Source: Marinobacter iranensis (GTDB lineage: Bacteria; Pseudomonadota; Gammaproteobacteria; Pseudomonadales; Oleiphilaceae). Taken from it: 64,000 nt of DNA. This document shows, piece by piece, positions 38,217 to 47,849 of this stretch. The stretch lies in NCBI RefSeq assembly GCF_029207565.1, contig NZ_JANCMW010000001.1, positions 637,197-701,196 of the forward strand, in the 5' to 3' direction. Numbering within the stretch: the stretch's first letter is position 1; each line of letters starts with the position of its first letter. The notes under the pieces are model-generated. The model saw nothing but the letters and a program-made list of their open reading frames with translations. It was not told where the DNA came from and did not search any database. The translations under genes and the position numbers were made by a program.

Positions 38217-39332
38217 TCAGAAATCAATGCAGGGTTCCCGGTAAAGCCGGGGACAGGCATTGCCGTCCTGGCGGAACAGGTGGCATTTGATGGCGTTGAA
38301 GCCCAGTGTGACCCTGGCACCTTCCTGGATCGGGTCGCTGCCGTCGGTGCGCATGGTGATGACGCCGTCCACGCCGTTCACGTCCATATGCACCAGGGTC
38401 TGGTAGCCCAGCCGCTCAACCACGGTGACTTCACCGTCCATATAAGTATCGGCTTCGTCGCCGGTGGTCAGATGCTCGGGGCGAACACCCAGGCTTACGG
38501 TGTCACCGGCCGACAGTTCGTGGCCGTTGATGGGCAGTTCCATAGAGTGTTTTCCGGGCAGCGTAACAGTCACGGACTGGCTGCTGGCGGACTCCACGGT
38601 GCAGTCGATGAAGTTCATCTTTGGGGAGCCGATGAACCCCGCGACAAAACGCGTAGCAGGGTAGTGGTAGAGTTCCATGGGTTTGCCCACCTGGGCGATG
38701 GTGCCGTTGTCCAGGGCGACGATCTTGTCGGCCATGGTCATGGCTTCCACCTGGTCGTGGGTGACGTACACCATGGTGGCGTCCAGGCGCTTGTGCAGCC
38801 GGGAGATCTCGATGCGCATCTGTACCCGCAGGGAGGCGTCAAGGTTGGACAGGGGCTCGTCGAACAGGAACACCGTGGGTTCGCGAACGATGGTACGGCC
38901 AATGGCCACGCGCTGGCGCTGGCCACCGGAGAGGTCCTTGGGTTTGCGTTCCAGCAGTTTGTCCAGTTGCAATAGTGTGGCGGCGTCGTTAACGCGCCGG
39001 TCGATCTCGGCCTTGTCGGTTTTTGCGAGTTTGAGCCCGAAGGCCATGTTCTCTGCCACATTCATGTGGGGATAGAGTGCATAAGACTGGAACACCATGC
39101 CCACTTCGCGTTCCTTCGGGGGCAGGTTGTTGACCTTGTCGTTGCCAATGTAAAGCTCGCCGGAGGTGATGTCCTCCAGACCCGCGATCATTCGCAGCAG
39201 GGTGGACTTGCCGCACCCCGACGGGCCGACAAACACCACAAACTCGCCGTCGTCGATATCCAGGTTCACGTTGCGGGTGACCTGGGTTTCGTCAAAGCTC
39301 TTGCAGATGTTTCGTAATGTGACGCTGGCCAT
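38217..39332 (-). CDS. malK: Maltose ABC importer ATP-binding protein
   Basis: This ATPase energises MalFG at the cytoplasmic face. The 371 residues equal the E. coli MalK length. It has Walker [10 protein letters not shown], signature [13 protein letters not shown], Walker [14 protein letters not shown], the switch histidine in [10 protein letters not shown], and the C-terminal regulatory domain (GVRPEHL onward). It is not next to malEFG in the same direction, but lies on the opposite strand, 36 bases downstream of the alpha-glucosidase gene in an operon with it. Confidence 0.96.
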   Translation of the reverse strand: MASVTLRNICKSFDETQVTRNVNLDIDDGEFVVFVGPSGCGKSTLLRMIAGLEDITSGELYIGNDKVNNLPPKEREVGMVFQSYALYPHMNVAENMAFGLKLAKTDKAEIDRRVNDAATLLQLDKLLERKPKDLSGGQRQRVAIGRTIVREPTVFLFDEPLSNLDASLRVQMRIEISRLHKRLDATMVYVTHDQVEAMTMADKIVALDNGTIAQVGKPMELYHYPATRFVAGFIGSPKMNFIDCTVESASSQSVTVTLPGKHSMELPINGHELSAGDTVSLGVRPEHLTTGDEADTYMDGEVTVVERLGYQTLVHMDVNGVDGVITMRTDGSDPIQEGARVTLGFNAIKCHLFRQDGNACPRLYREPCIDF

Positions 39333-39368
39333 AACGTATGTCTTCTTGTTTGATCTGAGAAAGCGGGG

Positions 39369-40979
39369 TCAGAGTGATGCTATCTCCACACCCCAAGGCT
39401 GCAATTCAAGTTCCCTTCCGCTCCAGGCACCCCCAACGAAATCAGGGGCTCCTTCAGCCGGCTCACCGGCAACCGGCGCTGAGATCTGGACCGGCTCGTC
39501 TGAGAGGTTCAGGGTCACCAGCAGGGTTTTGCCCCCGTAGCTGCGGGTGTAAACCAGTGTGTTCTCAGGGCTGTCGAGGAACTCGATATCACCCTTGAGC
39601 AGAACAGGCTGCTGTGCGCGCCACCCGAGGAATGTACGGTATGCCTGCAAGATGGAATTTTCCTGTTCCTGCTGGACGGCAACGGCTGCGCTGTAGTGTT
39701 CATCATAAACTGGCAGCCAGGGGCGCGCATCGGAGAACCCGCCGTTAGCTTCCCGGTTATGCCACACCATGGGCGTGCGGCAGCCGTCCCGGCCCTTGTA
39801 TTCAGGCCAGAAGTTGATGCCGTAGGGGTCAACCAGGTCCTTGTACTCCAGTTCCGCTTCAGTCAGGCCGAGTTCTTCGCCCTGGTAGATACAGACGCTG
39901 CCACGGAGTGTCAGCAACATCGCCATGAAGGCTTTTAACTGCTGGGGAGAGCGAGCCTGCCAACGGGTCGCAACACGGGATACATCGTGGTTACCAATGG
40001 CCCAGCAGGGCCAGCCGTCGGTCAGTTTCTTCTCGATGGAGTCGACCGTCTTGTGGAAGAAGTCGGCGCCGTGCTGTTCCGTCAACAGGTCAAAGGAATA
40101 GGCCATGTGCAGCTTGTCGCCACCGCCGGTGTATTCCGCCATGGTCTGTAGGGAGTTGTCATCCCCGATCTCGCCAACGGTGGTGGTTCCCGGGTACTGG
40201 TCGAGCAGGGCGCGCAGGCGCTGCAGGAAGGCCAGGTTTTCCGGGCGGGTCTTGTCGTATTTGTGGAACTGGTAGGCGTAGGGGTTTTCCTTACGCACAC
40301 CGATGGAGCCCTCGGCAACGGCGTTGCTGGGCGGGTTGTCCCGCAGTTCGGGATCGTGGAAACAGAAGTTGATGGCGTCCAGGCGGAAGCCGTCAACACC
40401 CCGGTCCAGCCAGAATTTTACGTCTGACAGTACCTGTTCAACCACCTCCGGGCAGTGGAAATTCAGATCCGGCTGGCTGGTGAGGAAGTTGTGCAGGTAG
40501 TACTGCTTGCGGCGGCTGTCCCAGGCCCACGCCGAGCCGCCAAACACCGACAGCCAGTTGTTGGGTGGTGTACCGTCGGCTTTTGCGTCTGCCCAGACGT
40601 ACCAGTCGGCTTTTGGATTGTCACGGCTGGCACGGCTCTCGATAAACCAGCGATGCTGGTCGGAAGAATGGCTCAGCACCTGATCGATCATGATCTTCAG
40701 GTCGCGTTTGTGGGCTTCGGCGATCAGTTCATCAAAATCCTCAATGGTGCCGAAAATCGGGTCCACTCCGCGATAGTCAGAGACGTCGTAGCCGAAATCC
40801 TTCATCGGTGAGGTAAAGAAAGGCGACAGCCAGATGGCATCCACGTTCAGGCTGGCAATGTAATCGAGCTTGGCGGTCACCCCGGGCAGATCGCCGATGC
40901 CGTCACCATTGGAATCGTAGAAGCTGCGTGGATAAACTTGGTAAATGACGGCTCCACGCCACCAGTCCGGGTTTTTCAT
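39369..40979 (-). CDS. Alpha-glucosidase (GH13 oligosaccharide hydrolase)
   Basis: This cytoplasmic exo-acting enzyme releases glucose from maltose and maltodextrins. The 536-residue protein starts MKNPDWWRGAVIYQVYPRSF and has the GH13 motifs MIDQVLSHSS, DGFRLDAINF with the nucleophile, TVGEIGDDN with the acid/base Glu and AIGNHDVSR. QPDLNFHCPEV is typical of the alpha-glucosidase/oligo-1,6-glucosidase subfamilies. Two consecutive ATG codons exist at 40982 and 40979; the second is better spaced from GAGG. There is no signal peptide. It is the first gene of the operon with malK, and its glucose product would be phosphorylated by Glk. Confidence 0.93.
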   Translation of the reverse strand: MKNPDWWRGAVIYQVYPRSFYDSNGDGIGDLPGVTAKLDYIASLNVDAIWLSPFFTSPMKDFGYDVSDYRGVDPIFGTIEDFDELIAEAHKRDLKIMIDQVLSHSSDQHRWFIESRASRDNPKADWYVWADAKADGTPPNNWLSVFGGSAWAWDSRRKQYYLHNFLTSQPDLNFHCPEVVEQVLSDVKFWLDRGVDGFRLDAINFCFHDPELRDNPPSNAVAEGSIGVRKENPYAYQFHKYDKTRPENLAFLQRLRALLDQYPGTTTVGEIGDDNSLQTMAEYTGGGDKLHMAYSFDLLTEQHGADFFHKTVDSIEKKLTDGWPCWAIGNHDVSRVATRWQARSPQQLKAFMAMLLTLRGSVCIYQGEELGLTEAELEYKDLVDPYGINFWPEYKGRDGCRTPMVWHNREANGGFSDARPWLPVYDEHYSAAVAVQQEQENSILQAYRTFLGWRAQQPVLLKGDIEFLDSPENTLVYTRSYGGKTLLVTLNLSDEPVQISAPVAGEPAEGAPDFVGGAWSGRELELQPWGVEIASL

Positions 40980-41146
40980 CATCTTGCCTCGCTTAACACC
41001 CTGGCGGTGAAAGATTGTTATTGTCGGGAACGGACGATATCCGCAGTAATAGCTTTCATGCATAGTGCGGCTATGGACAGTGCCGTTCATCCTCCTGTCG
41101 GACTTTTTGTTGGCGTAGTCGGGGGGATGAGGGGGGCGTAGAGGGG

Positions 41147-42205
41147 ATGAGTCGGGTAGTTACCAATGTACAGCAACACAGATGGGGATACGCTTTGACA
41201 AAGGAAGTGTTGAGAAATGGTCTAGGGCCAGCTTTGGTATGGTTGGCTTTAACATTGATGCTCGCAACGCCCTCTGCGCAGGCCGAGTGGGTGCGCGTGA
41301 GCGGCACGGCGATGACCACCGCCATTGAGATGGAGTTCTGGGCAAAGGACCCCGTGGCGGCGAGCGAGGCCGGAGATGCGGTTCTGGCGTTGTTCGATAG
41401 AATCGATCGCCAGATGAGCCGTTACCGGGAGGATTCCGAACTTTCCCGGGTGAATCGCGAGGCTGCCAGCGGGCCGGTCGAAGTGAGCGACAGTCTGTTT
41501 ACCGTTCTCCAGCAGTCGCTTCGTATTTCCGAGCTGAGCAGCGGAGCTTTTGACATCAGTTTCGGGTCCGTGGGTTACCTTTATGATTATCGTGCAAAAC
41601 GTCAGCCTTCCGACGATGAGCTTGCGGCCGGCCTGGCCAGAGTGAACTACAAATCCGTGGTGTTGGACCCTGACGCCAACACCGTCAGATTCCTTGATGA
41701 CGGGGTACGGCTGGATCTCGGGGGAATTGCCAAGGGGTACGCCGTTGACCGTGGCATCGACATCCTGAAGTCGTTCGGCATTCGTCATGCGCGGTTAAGT
41801 GCGGGCGGGGATCTGCGGCTATTGGGAGACAAGCGGGGCAAACCATGGATAGTCGGTATCCGGGACCCCCGATCTGAAACGCGTAATGCGATGGTATTGC
41901 CACTGACCGATGTGGCGGTATCCACCTCAGGTGACTATGAGCGCTTTTTCTTCGACGATAACAACGAGCGCATCCACCATATTCTTTCACCGGCGACTGG
42001 CAGGCCCGCGAAGGGCGTGCAAAGCGTTACCATCCTTGGCGACGATGCCATGACAACCGATGGGTTATCGACGGCCGTCTTCGTGCTTGGGGCGGCCAAG
42101 GGGTTGGAAATGGTCAATCGTTTGGAAGGTATTGACGCGATCATCATTGATGAGCAGAGACAGGTGCATTATTCGGAAGGGCTTATGGCGCCGGAAGAGT
42201 CGTGA
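41147..42205 (+). CDS. apbE: FAD:protein FMN transferase (ApbE family), exported
   Basis: ApbE proteins attach FMN covalently to Ser or Thr of exported flavoproteins, or handle flavin in the periplasm. The 352-residue protein has an N-terminal hydrophobic segment ending near PSAQAEW. It also has the family motifs MSRYREDSELSRVN, DLGGIAKGYAVD and LSAGGDLR. GAGGGG precedes the ATG. No obvious FMN-acceptor motif was found in the other proteins here, so the target is unknown. It is convergent with the DUF1501 gene and lies beside the envelope gene cluster. Confidence 0.92.
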   Translation: MSRVVTNVQQHRWGYALTKEVLRNGLGPALVWLALTLMLATPSAQAEWVRVSGTAMTTAIEMEFWAKDPVAASEAGDAVLALFDRIDRQMSRYREDSELSRVNREAASGPVEVSDSLFTVLQQSLRISELSSGAFDISFGSVGYLYDYRAKRQPSDDELAAGLARVNYKSVVLDPDANTVRFLDDGVRLDLGGIAKGYAVDRGIDILKSFGIRHARLSAGGDLRLLGDKRGKPWIVGIRDPRSETRNAMVLPLTDVAVSTSGDYERFFFDDNNERIHHILSPATGRPAKGVQSVTILGDDAMTTDGLSTAVFVLGAAKGLEMVNRLEGIDAIIIDEQRQVHYSEGLMAPEES

Positions 42206-42211
42206 TACCAA

Positions 42212-42243
42212 ACGACAACCGGGCCCAATGGCCCGGTTGTCGT
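42212..42243. terminator. Perfect 14-bp stem with 4-base loop between apbE and the DUF1501 gene
   Basis: ACGACAACCGGGCC (42212-42225) pairs with 42230-42243 without mismatch around CAAT. It begins 7 bases after the apbE stop and 26 before the DUF1501 stop. There is no clear T-run, so it may act as a bidirectional terminator or as protection of both message ends. Confidence 0.65.
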
Positions 42244-42268
42244 GGATCCTCAGTGTTGTGAGAGGTGA

Positions 42269-43822
42269 TCAGACGATAGGCTCGATCGCGATGAGTCTGT
42301 CGCGATTGGCGCCGAGGCCATGGTTGGGAAACCTGTCCGAATTCTCAAACATTCCCTGTTCCCCGTGCAGCGCCATATAGTTAAGCAGTACCGTTTGCAC
42401 CAACTGATTGACGTTATTGGCAGCGGGGCTGGAGGCCGTTTCAACCGAGCCGTCAGCACGCATGAAACCAATCTGGTTGGTGATGGCTGTGGGTTGGCCG
42501 GCCGGGCTGTAAACCAGGAAGAAAGAAGCGGCGGTTTGCTGGTTGTCGCCAGTCCACTCGCCTTTACCTCGTCCGGCCATGGACTCGTCCAGCCGGCCAT
42601 TGCTCGACACAGAGCCGTCACTGAACACGTAGAGCATCAGCGGGGTTTGTGTGCGGTGCGCGTACTCAAGGCAGGCGCCCATGCAGCGGCCCGCCAGGTA
42701 ATCCCGATTCTCTCCGGTGCCACGCTCGCCAGTGTGGTAGTCGTAGCCACCCAGGGTGACGGTGCCCGCGCCGGCATAGCCGTTCTGCACCAGTTTCATA
42801 ACCGCAGCGGTCTTGCGGATTTCCCGGCCCAGACGTGAGTTTTCATTGAATTGCGCCTCGGTGAAGATGCCGCCCACGATATCCGGATCCTGGGATGGGT
42901 CAATAGACGACGGATCGGCAAAACGGTCGGTGAGGTCGGCGCTTTTGACGTAGCCGCAGTTAACGAGGTCTTTTACAACATCGTCTCTGGTGATAGTCAT
43001 TTTGGTGTCGACATTGTCCAGCTTTTTCCGGCTGATGCGTTGTATGGACTCCATGACCGCGACGGCGTCGGACTGGTCCAGGATGGCGGTCAGGTCACCA
43101 ACATCCACCAGGCCGGAGACGTCGCTGGGGCGGTCAATCTTGGTGGGGCGAACCTGGGGATTGATCAGGCTCATCGGTGCCATCGAGTTACCACCGCTCT
43201 CCGAACTCTGGGAGCCGACCAGGGTCAGCAGTTCGCCGTCAGCGCCCGCCTTGCTGATGCCGTACATCGGGTTGTGGGGGTTGTTGCCCGTGTCGTTCTC
43301 GGAGCGGGCTGCGATAATGGCTCCATTGATGAAGCCACGGGCGGCAACCGACGTGCTGTCCTGCATCCCTCGCAGGAAACCGCTGTCGGAATGGAATGCC
43401 AGGCCGAACTCCTGGTTCACGAAGGCAGGGTCATTGGGCAGCATGGTGCCCGGCAAGCCCAGCTTGTTGTAGCCAGCGGTGCTCAGGAAGTCGAACTGGC
43501 CACCGGATTTGCCCAGCAGAACGTTCGAACCGGCAATGTTGGCGCCGCCGGCCAGGTCGAAGCAGATAAAGGGAATCTTGCCCGCGCCGGCGGAGGCGAT
43601 GCCGCAGGACTGTTTCCAGTCTTCAAGATCTGGGGACAACGCCGCAGCCGCCTGCCGTGGGTTGGCGAACAGACTGAACACCGATGCACCGCAGAGGGTG
43701 GCCGCGCCCGTCATAAAACCCTGGGCGATGAACTCACGCCGGGTTTTCGGCCGTGCATGGTCGCTGTGCAGGAGAGGTTGATCCGTCGCCAGCGCACGTT
43801 TGCAAGAAGGTTTGTTATGCAT
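42269..43822 (-). CDS. DUF1501 family protein with a Tat-type signal
   Basis: The 517-residue protein has a twin-arginine leader (RREFIAQGF followed by a hydrophobic stretch ending near QAAAA), so it is exported folded, probably with a metal or cofactor. DUF1501 proteins are distantly sulfatase/alkaline-phosphatase-like and of unknown function. In Planctomycetes they occur with cytochrome-like DUF15xx proteins, as here. A TTG at 43828 is possible, but the ATG at 43822 is 9 bases from GAGG. It is third in the minus-strand operon, 12 bases after the preceding gene. Confidence 0.85.
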   Translation of the reverse strand: MHNKPSCKRALATDQPLLHSDHARPKTRREFIAQGFMTGAATLCGASVFSLFANPRQAAAALSPDLEDWKQSCGIASAGAGKIPFICFDLAGGANIAGSNVLLGKSGGQFDFLSTAGYNKLGLPGTMLPNDPAFVNQEFGLAFHSDSGFLRGMQDSTSVAARGFINGAIIAARSENDTGNNPHNPMYGISKAGADGELLTLVGSQSSESGGNSMAPMSLINPQVRPTKIDRPSDVSGLVDVGDLTAILDQSDAVAVMESIQRISRKKLDNVDTKMTITRDDVVKDLVNCGYVKSADLTDRFADPSSIDPSQDPDIVGGIFTEAQFNENSRLGREIRKTAAVMKLVQNGYAGAGTVTLGGYDYHTGERGTGENRDYLAGRCMGACLEYAHRTQTPLMLYVFSDGSVSSNGRLDESMAGRGKGEWTGDNQQTAASFFLVYSPAGQPTAITNQIGFMRADGSVETASSPAANNVNQLVQTVLLNYMALHGEQGMFENSDRFPNHGLGANRDRLIAIEPIV

Positions 43823-43834
43823 GGTCAACGTCCT

Positions 43835-46369
43835 CTACTGGATCAGTGTCACGGCGCTGCCCAGTACGGCGGCGCAGCTTGCTTTGACAACGGTTTCGGT
43901 ACGGCCGGCCTCGCAACTACCACCGCAGGTGGTGAGGCGTCCCATCAGGGCATCCAGCTCGGTTTCAATGTCTGCATCACTTGGCTGGGTGGTCAGACTT
44001 GTGCCGACGAAGCTTTCCATCAACGGCGTTTTGATGAGATTTCGCCCAGTGTCATCAAACGCCGTGCTGGCATTCTCTCCGAAGTCAAAGCCCGGGAAGA
44101 AGGCGGTGCGTCGCGTGGTATCAGATACCAGGGCATCACAATACTGGATCGCCATCTGGGTAACCGCCATTTGATGGGACGACAGGAATCCCTCAATGTC
44201 CTCCACCGTCGGCAGCTGTTGCTTGACCGTGGTAAATGTCTCGGCGACGGCTGGCTGGGTGGTCGGAATACCCGTTACCTTCGACATGGACGCATTGACC
44301 TCATCAAACGTCTTCAGACCGATAGCGGAGAACTCCGTGCTACCCGTTTCGGGTGGCTGTGTGGGCGGAGGGCCTTCCACGCGAACGTCTGTGTTGTTAC
44401 CGAGTTGTTCAAAGGTCAGGAAGAACTGATCAATTTCCGGGCCTTCCTCCAGCGCGAGAACCGTTCCGAGGCGTGACAGCGGCTGGCCGGAGCCAGCCAC
44501 GTAGTCACTGGAATTCAGCGTGGCATCCAGGTTGGCGAACGATTGGCCCACCACCACTTCACGGCCATTGATGCCTATTCTCATGCCCTTCAGCGGTATG
44601 CCCGAAGGTGACTGGGATTCGTCGAGGCTAATGAAGAACGGGTTCGAGAACAGGTAGCCGTAGTTGTCGAACTGGCTGACCTCAAACACGATGAAGCTTT
44701 CCGGCATATCCACCAGGTGGGACACGCTGAACAGCAGGAAGAATTTCTGGCCGACGCCCACTTCGTAGTTGGCGGCGACCTGCTCTGCGGTGAGAGCGCG
44801 GTTATGGATGGCAAGCATCCTCACGGCGCCTTCCCAGGGGGATTCACCGTCGGTCTCATTGCCCAGTACCAGCGCGAAGCTGTTGTCCCAGTCCGTCAGC
44901 AGGCCGGCGGAGTCCGGGTCGACATCGCCGGAGGGTTCGCCGTTCACGAAAATCTCACGGCCACCGTCCGGTGTGAAGTTCACCACCACGTGTTGCAGGG
45001 TCGCCTGCAGCAGCATGGGGTTGGCTTCGGTTAACATGGGGGCGTTCTGGTCAGTGGTGGTGCTCCGGTGCAGGAACTCGTAGCTCTGCATGTCCTGGCC
45101 CAGCGTGAAGTTCCGCGCTGTGGACGAACCGGAATAGGTCACGATGCGGGAGTCTTCCTGAGTGATATTGCCGGGCACAACCCAGGCCTCAATGGAGTAT
45201 TCGCCAGAGGCTGTCAGCAGAGTGTGCAGTTTGCGACTGTCGGCGGTGGAGCCCTGGGCCTTGCCGGCACGGATCATGTCGCCTTCTTCGGTCTGGAAGG
45301 CGGGGCCAAACTCAACGCCCCAGCCACCAACCCAGCCGACGTTGCCGCTGAGAGTCAGGTTCAGGGGCGGGGATACGCCGCTGGTGTCAAAGGCCGTTGG
45401 GCCATCGCCTGCCTTGAATTCGTAAAGCGCGATGACGTTGTCCTCGTAACGACCACCGGCGTTGGCCAGTAAGCCGTCCTCGACAAGGTTCAGTGCTTTA
45501 CTGGTTACAACGTTGTCGGGGAGGGGTTGGGGTGCATCGAGGCCTCCAATAAAGTTCTGTATTGCGGCCAGCATGTTGATGGCGGAATCCAGGCAATCGT
45601 CGGTCCAGCAGTTATGACTGTCGTCCCTCAGTCGCTCAACCAGGCGTGAGGAGGCCTCATCAGGAAGCACCCATTCACCCGTTTGCGGATCAATGCCGTC
45701 ATTCAGGTCGATCCGGCTTTTCGCCTGATCGTAAGCAACGTCAACGTCACTGCTTGCAATGTAAGGTGTCTGACCATTGCTGGTATGACACTCGCTGCAA
45801 AACTGGGCCAGTACAGGATAGACAGTGTTGGAAAAATGATCGGGGTCGTCAGGGAACTTCAGCGTGTTGTTGACCTCGTTGATCTCGGGAGCCCGCAATT
45901 CCACGGTCTTTACCGATCCGCCGGAGCCACCGGCCCAGTTGGAAATATACACGGTAAGCAGGTCGGTACACGCGGTGATGGACGTCGTCCAGCAGTTGTG
46001 GCCACCGGCCACCTTGGTCACCATCTCCGACTGGGAAGGGTCGGACAGGTCAACGATGGTGTTGGCCTGGGCATAGGCAATATTGATGTCACCCTCGTGC
46101 ACAAACTGGGGTGCCTGGCCGCCGGCGTTGTGGCAGGCGCCACACTTGTTCTGGCCCGAAAGTTCATCCCAGACGCTGCGCTTGAAATTCAGTACATCGT
46201 CGGTGGCGGGTGGCGGGCCACTGTAGTTCACGGTATTGGAGCCGCCGCCAGTGTTCGGAAGGGCTTCGGTGGATTCGCCACTGTTACAGCCTGCAAGGAA
46301 GAGCAGGGCCGCAAAAACGGAGAGCAGTGCAACGGGGGTTCGGATTCCTTGCCTGATTATAGTTGTCAT
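43835..46369 (-). CDS. Lipoprotein with two CxxCH motifs and a LamG-like domain
   Basis: The 844-residue protein has a lipoprotein signal (LLFLAGCNS, Cys28). Residues about 60-270 form two tandem modules, each with a haem-binding CxxCH (CGACH at 76-80, CSECH at 191-195) followed by an HNCW motif (near residues 124 and 234). Residues about 300-540 resemble a LamG/concanavalin-like fold (YSIEAWVVPG, VHNRAL-like segments), then a C-terminal unknown region. Two covalent haems and carbohydrate or surface binding are suggested. It lies 6 bases after the 46376-47626 gene, preceded by GGGGAG. Confidence 0.8.
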   Translation of the reverse strand: MTTIIRQGIRTPVALLSVFAALLFLAGCNSGESTEALPNTGGGSNTVNYSGPPPATDDVLNFKRSVWDELSGQNKCGACHNAGGQAPQFVHEGDINIAYAQANTIVDLSDPSQSEMVTKVAGGHNCWTTSITACTDLLTVYISNWAGGSGGSVKTVELRAPEINEVNNTLKFPDDPDHFSNTVYPVLAQFCSECHTSNGQTPYIASSDVDVAYDQAKSRIDLNDGIDPQTGEWVLPDEASSRLVERLRDDSHNCWTDDCLDSAINMLAAIQNFIGGLDAPQPLPDNVVTSKALNLVEDGLLANAGGRYEDNVIALYEFKAGDGPTAFDTSGVSPPLNLTLSGNVGWVGGWGVEFGPAFQTEEGDMIRAGKAQGSTADSRKLHTLLTASGEYSIEAWVVPGNITQEDSRIVTYSGSSTARNFTLGQDMQSYEFLHRSTTTDQNAPMLTEANPMLLQATLQHVVVNFTPDGGREIFVNGEPSGDVDPDSAGLLTDWDNSFALVLGNETDGESPWEGAVRMLAIHNRALTAEQVAANYEVGVGQKFFLLFSVSHLVDMPESFIVFEVSQFDNYGYLFSNPFFISLDESQSPSGIPLKGMRIGINGREVVVGQSFANLDATLNSSDYVAGSGQPLSRLGTVLALEEGPEIDQFFLTFEQLGNNTDVRVEGPPPTQPPETGSTEFSAIGLKTFDEVNASMSKVTGIPTTQPAVAETFTTVKQQLPTVEDIEGFLSSHQMAVTQMAIQYCDALVSDTTRRTAFFPGFDFGENASTAFDDTGRNLIKTPLMESFVGTSLTTQPSDADIETELDALMGRLTTCGGSCEAGRTETVVKASCAAVLGSAVTLIQ

Positions 46370-46375
46370 AATGTT

Positions 46376-47626
46376 CTACTCCCCCCGGCAATACGCGGCG
46401 GATTCCGCAAAGGCGGTTTTTAGGTTGTACCCGCTGCGGAACTTCGTGACGATGTCGGCGATTTTTGAGCGATCGTTATCGTTCGACGGCTCACGCAAGC
46501 AGACATTGCGGAATACCTTTTTCACCTGGCATTGGGCAAAGGCGTTGGAATTGGCAAACTCCATTCCCAGGCTTTTGGCGCCGTTACCGGAGCCGGGCCC
46601 ATCGCCCCAGCCCAGGCGACGATTGGCGCCGGAGCGCCAGTAGTTGTCCCAGCCATCGTCCGGCGTCACGTAGCCCTGTTCGAAGGTGGTGGAGTTGATG
46701 TGGTATTTGGCGACAACGCGGGTACCCGTTTCCGGGTCCACGTCGCTAACAGAGTTGTAGATCAGCCTGCCCAGTTCGCCGTCAGGGTCCGTGTCCGCGT
46801 TGTACTGGTAGTCGTAGTAGGCAAAGGCCTGGGTCATGGGGTCCATGCCGGTATGACAGCCAACGCAGTTGCTGAGGAATACCCGGCTGTCGCCACCCGG
46901 GCTTCGTGACACGTCCTGGCGGATGCGGTCCGGGGGTAGGGATACATCCGCTACCTGTTCCAGGTCGTTGCACATGTGGTTGAGCAGGGTGAAGCGAAAC
47001 ATGGCGCGGTTGGTGCCTGCGCTGAAGAACGCCCGTGCAGCCGCCCGGGTTGTGATAACGCCGGCTGTGGCGCCGGTGGGCAGTTCAGGGTTAAGAGTGG
47101 ACTGCGTGGACTCTACCAGAACGTTCTCGTCGCTCAGGGTATAACCGGAACGCTCAAGATCCTCGTAGTTGTCGTTGTTCGATGGTGAGTACGCGGAGAT
47201 ACCGTTCAGGTTGTCATTGCCAACGTAAAGAATGTCGCCATAGAGGATGCGTCTGAAATCGTGGTTGTCCCGAACCATGCCAATCACGGTTGCCGTGTAA
47301 TCATTCAGCGGCACGAACGGCGACATTGCCTCGTTTGTCCATGGTGCTACGAAATTCTTGAGGGTGACATCGTAAAACGCCGGGTCCTGCATGGCTGTGT
47401 ACGCCGCGTCAACGGCGCCAGCCTGTTCGTTGAGAGTAATAGCCTCGGCCATGGTATCCAGCACCTCCGGCGAGGGCGGAACACCTGCAATGCGCTCATG
47501 GATGCGCTTCGCCTGATCCCGGGGTCCGGCAGTTGCAGTAATGGCGTGCGTTCCGACCAAAGCCAGCAGGACCGTTACGAAAAATGTCCTTATTATAAGT
47601 TGCCGGGCCGTACAAAAGACTGTCAT
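46376..47626 (-). CDS. Secreted monohaem CxxCH protein resembling DUF1588/DUF1585 planctomycete-type proteins
   Basis: The 416-residue protein has a signal peptide (TVLLALVGTHAITATAG). It carries one haem motif, CVGCH (46853-46867), in the context SNCVGCHTGMDPMTQAF. The C-terminal part, FAQCQVKKVFRNVCLR and FRSGYNLKTAF, resembles the DUF1588/DUF1585 modules that accompany DUF1501-like partners. The frame is open 11 codons upstream; GGGAG is well spaced for the ATG at 47626. It is first in the operon with the LamG/CxxCH lipoprotein and DUF1501. Enzymatic role is unknown. Confidence 0.78.
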   Translation of the reverse strand: MTVFCTARQLIIRTFFVTVLLALVGTHAITATAGPRDQAKRIHERIAGVPPSPEVLDTMAEAITLNEQAGAVDAAYTAMQDPAFYDVTLKNFVAPWTNEAMSPFVPLNDYTATVIGMVRDNHDFRRILYGDILYVGNDNLNGISAYSPSNNDNYEDLERSGYTLSDENVLVESTQSTLNPELPTGATAGVITTRAAARAFFSAGTNRAMFRFTLLNHMCNDLEQVADVSLPPDRIRQDVSRSPGGDSRVFLSNCVGCHTGMDPMTQAFAYYDYQYNADTDPDGELGRLIYNSVSDVDPETGTRVVAKYHINSTTFEQGYVTPDDGWDNYWRSGANRRLGWGDGPGSGNGAKSLGMEFANSNAFAQCQVKKVFRNVCLREPSNDNDRSKIADIVTKFRSGYNLKTAFAESAAYCRGE

Positions 47627-47849
47627 GATCGACTCCCTCGATTTCGTTAGCATTCGCACATTAGTTCCATTTTACAATTGATAAAAGTCTAGGCGAGCTA
47701 TTAACGGCGGTTTTGAGGGCTGCTCCACGTTATTACATTGCGTTACGTAAAAGGCTTGGAGCGCAGGCGGCTCCGCGGCTTAGCTTATGTAAATGGATTT
47801 TCAGGCCAAACAGGGTTTGTTGGTGGTGATCAAACATTACGAAAATAAA
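47627..47849. promoter_or_regulatory. Divergent promoter region of the two envelope operons
   Basis: This 223-base gap separates the minus-strand cytochrome/DUF1501 operon from the plus-strand envelope series. It contains GTTATTACATTGCGTTACGTAA near 47730, a loose palindrome. No clear sigma-70 promoter was identified. Shared control of the two operons is plausible. Confidence 0.35.

Noticed and set aside
42851..44476. A 541-codon open frame antisense to the DUF1501 and CxxCH lipoprotein genes
   Set aside because: It is a shadow of two well-supported genes with clear export signals and domains on the other strand; it has no recognisable domain and no ribosome-binding site of note.
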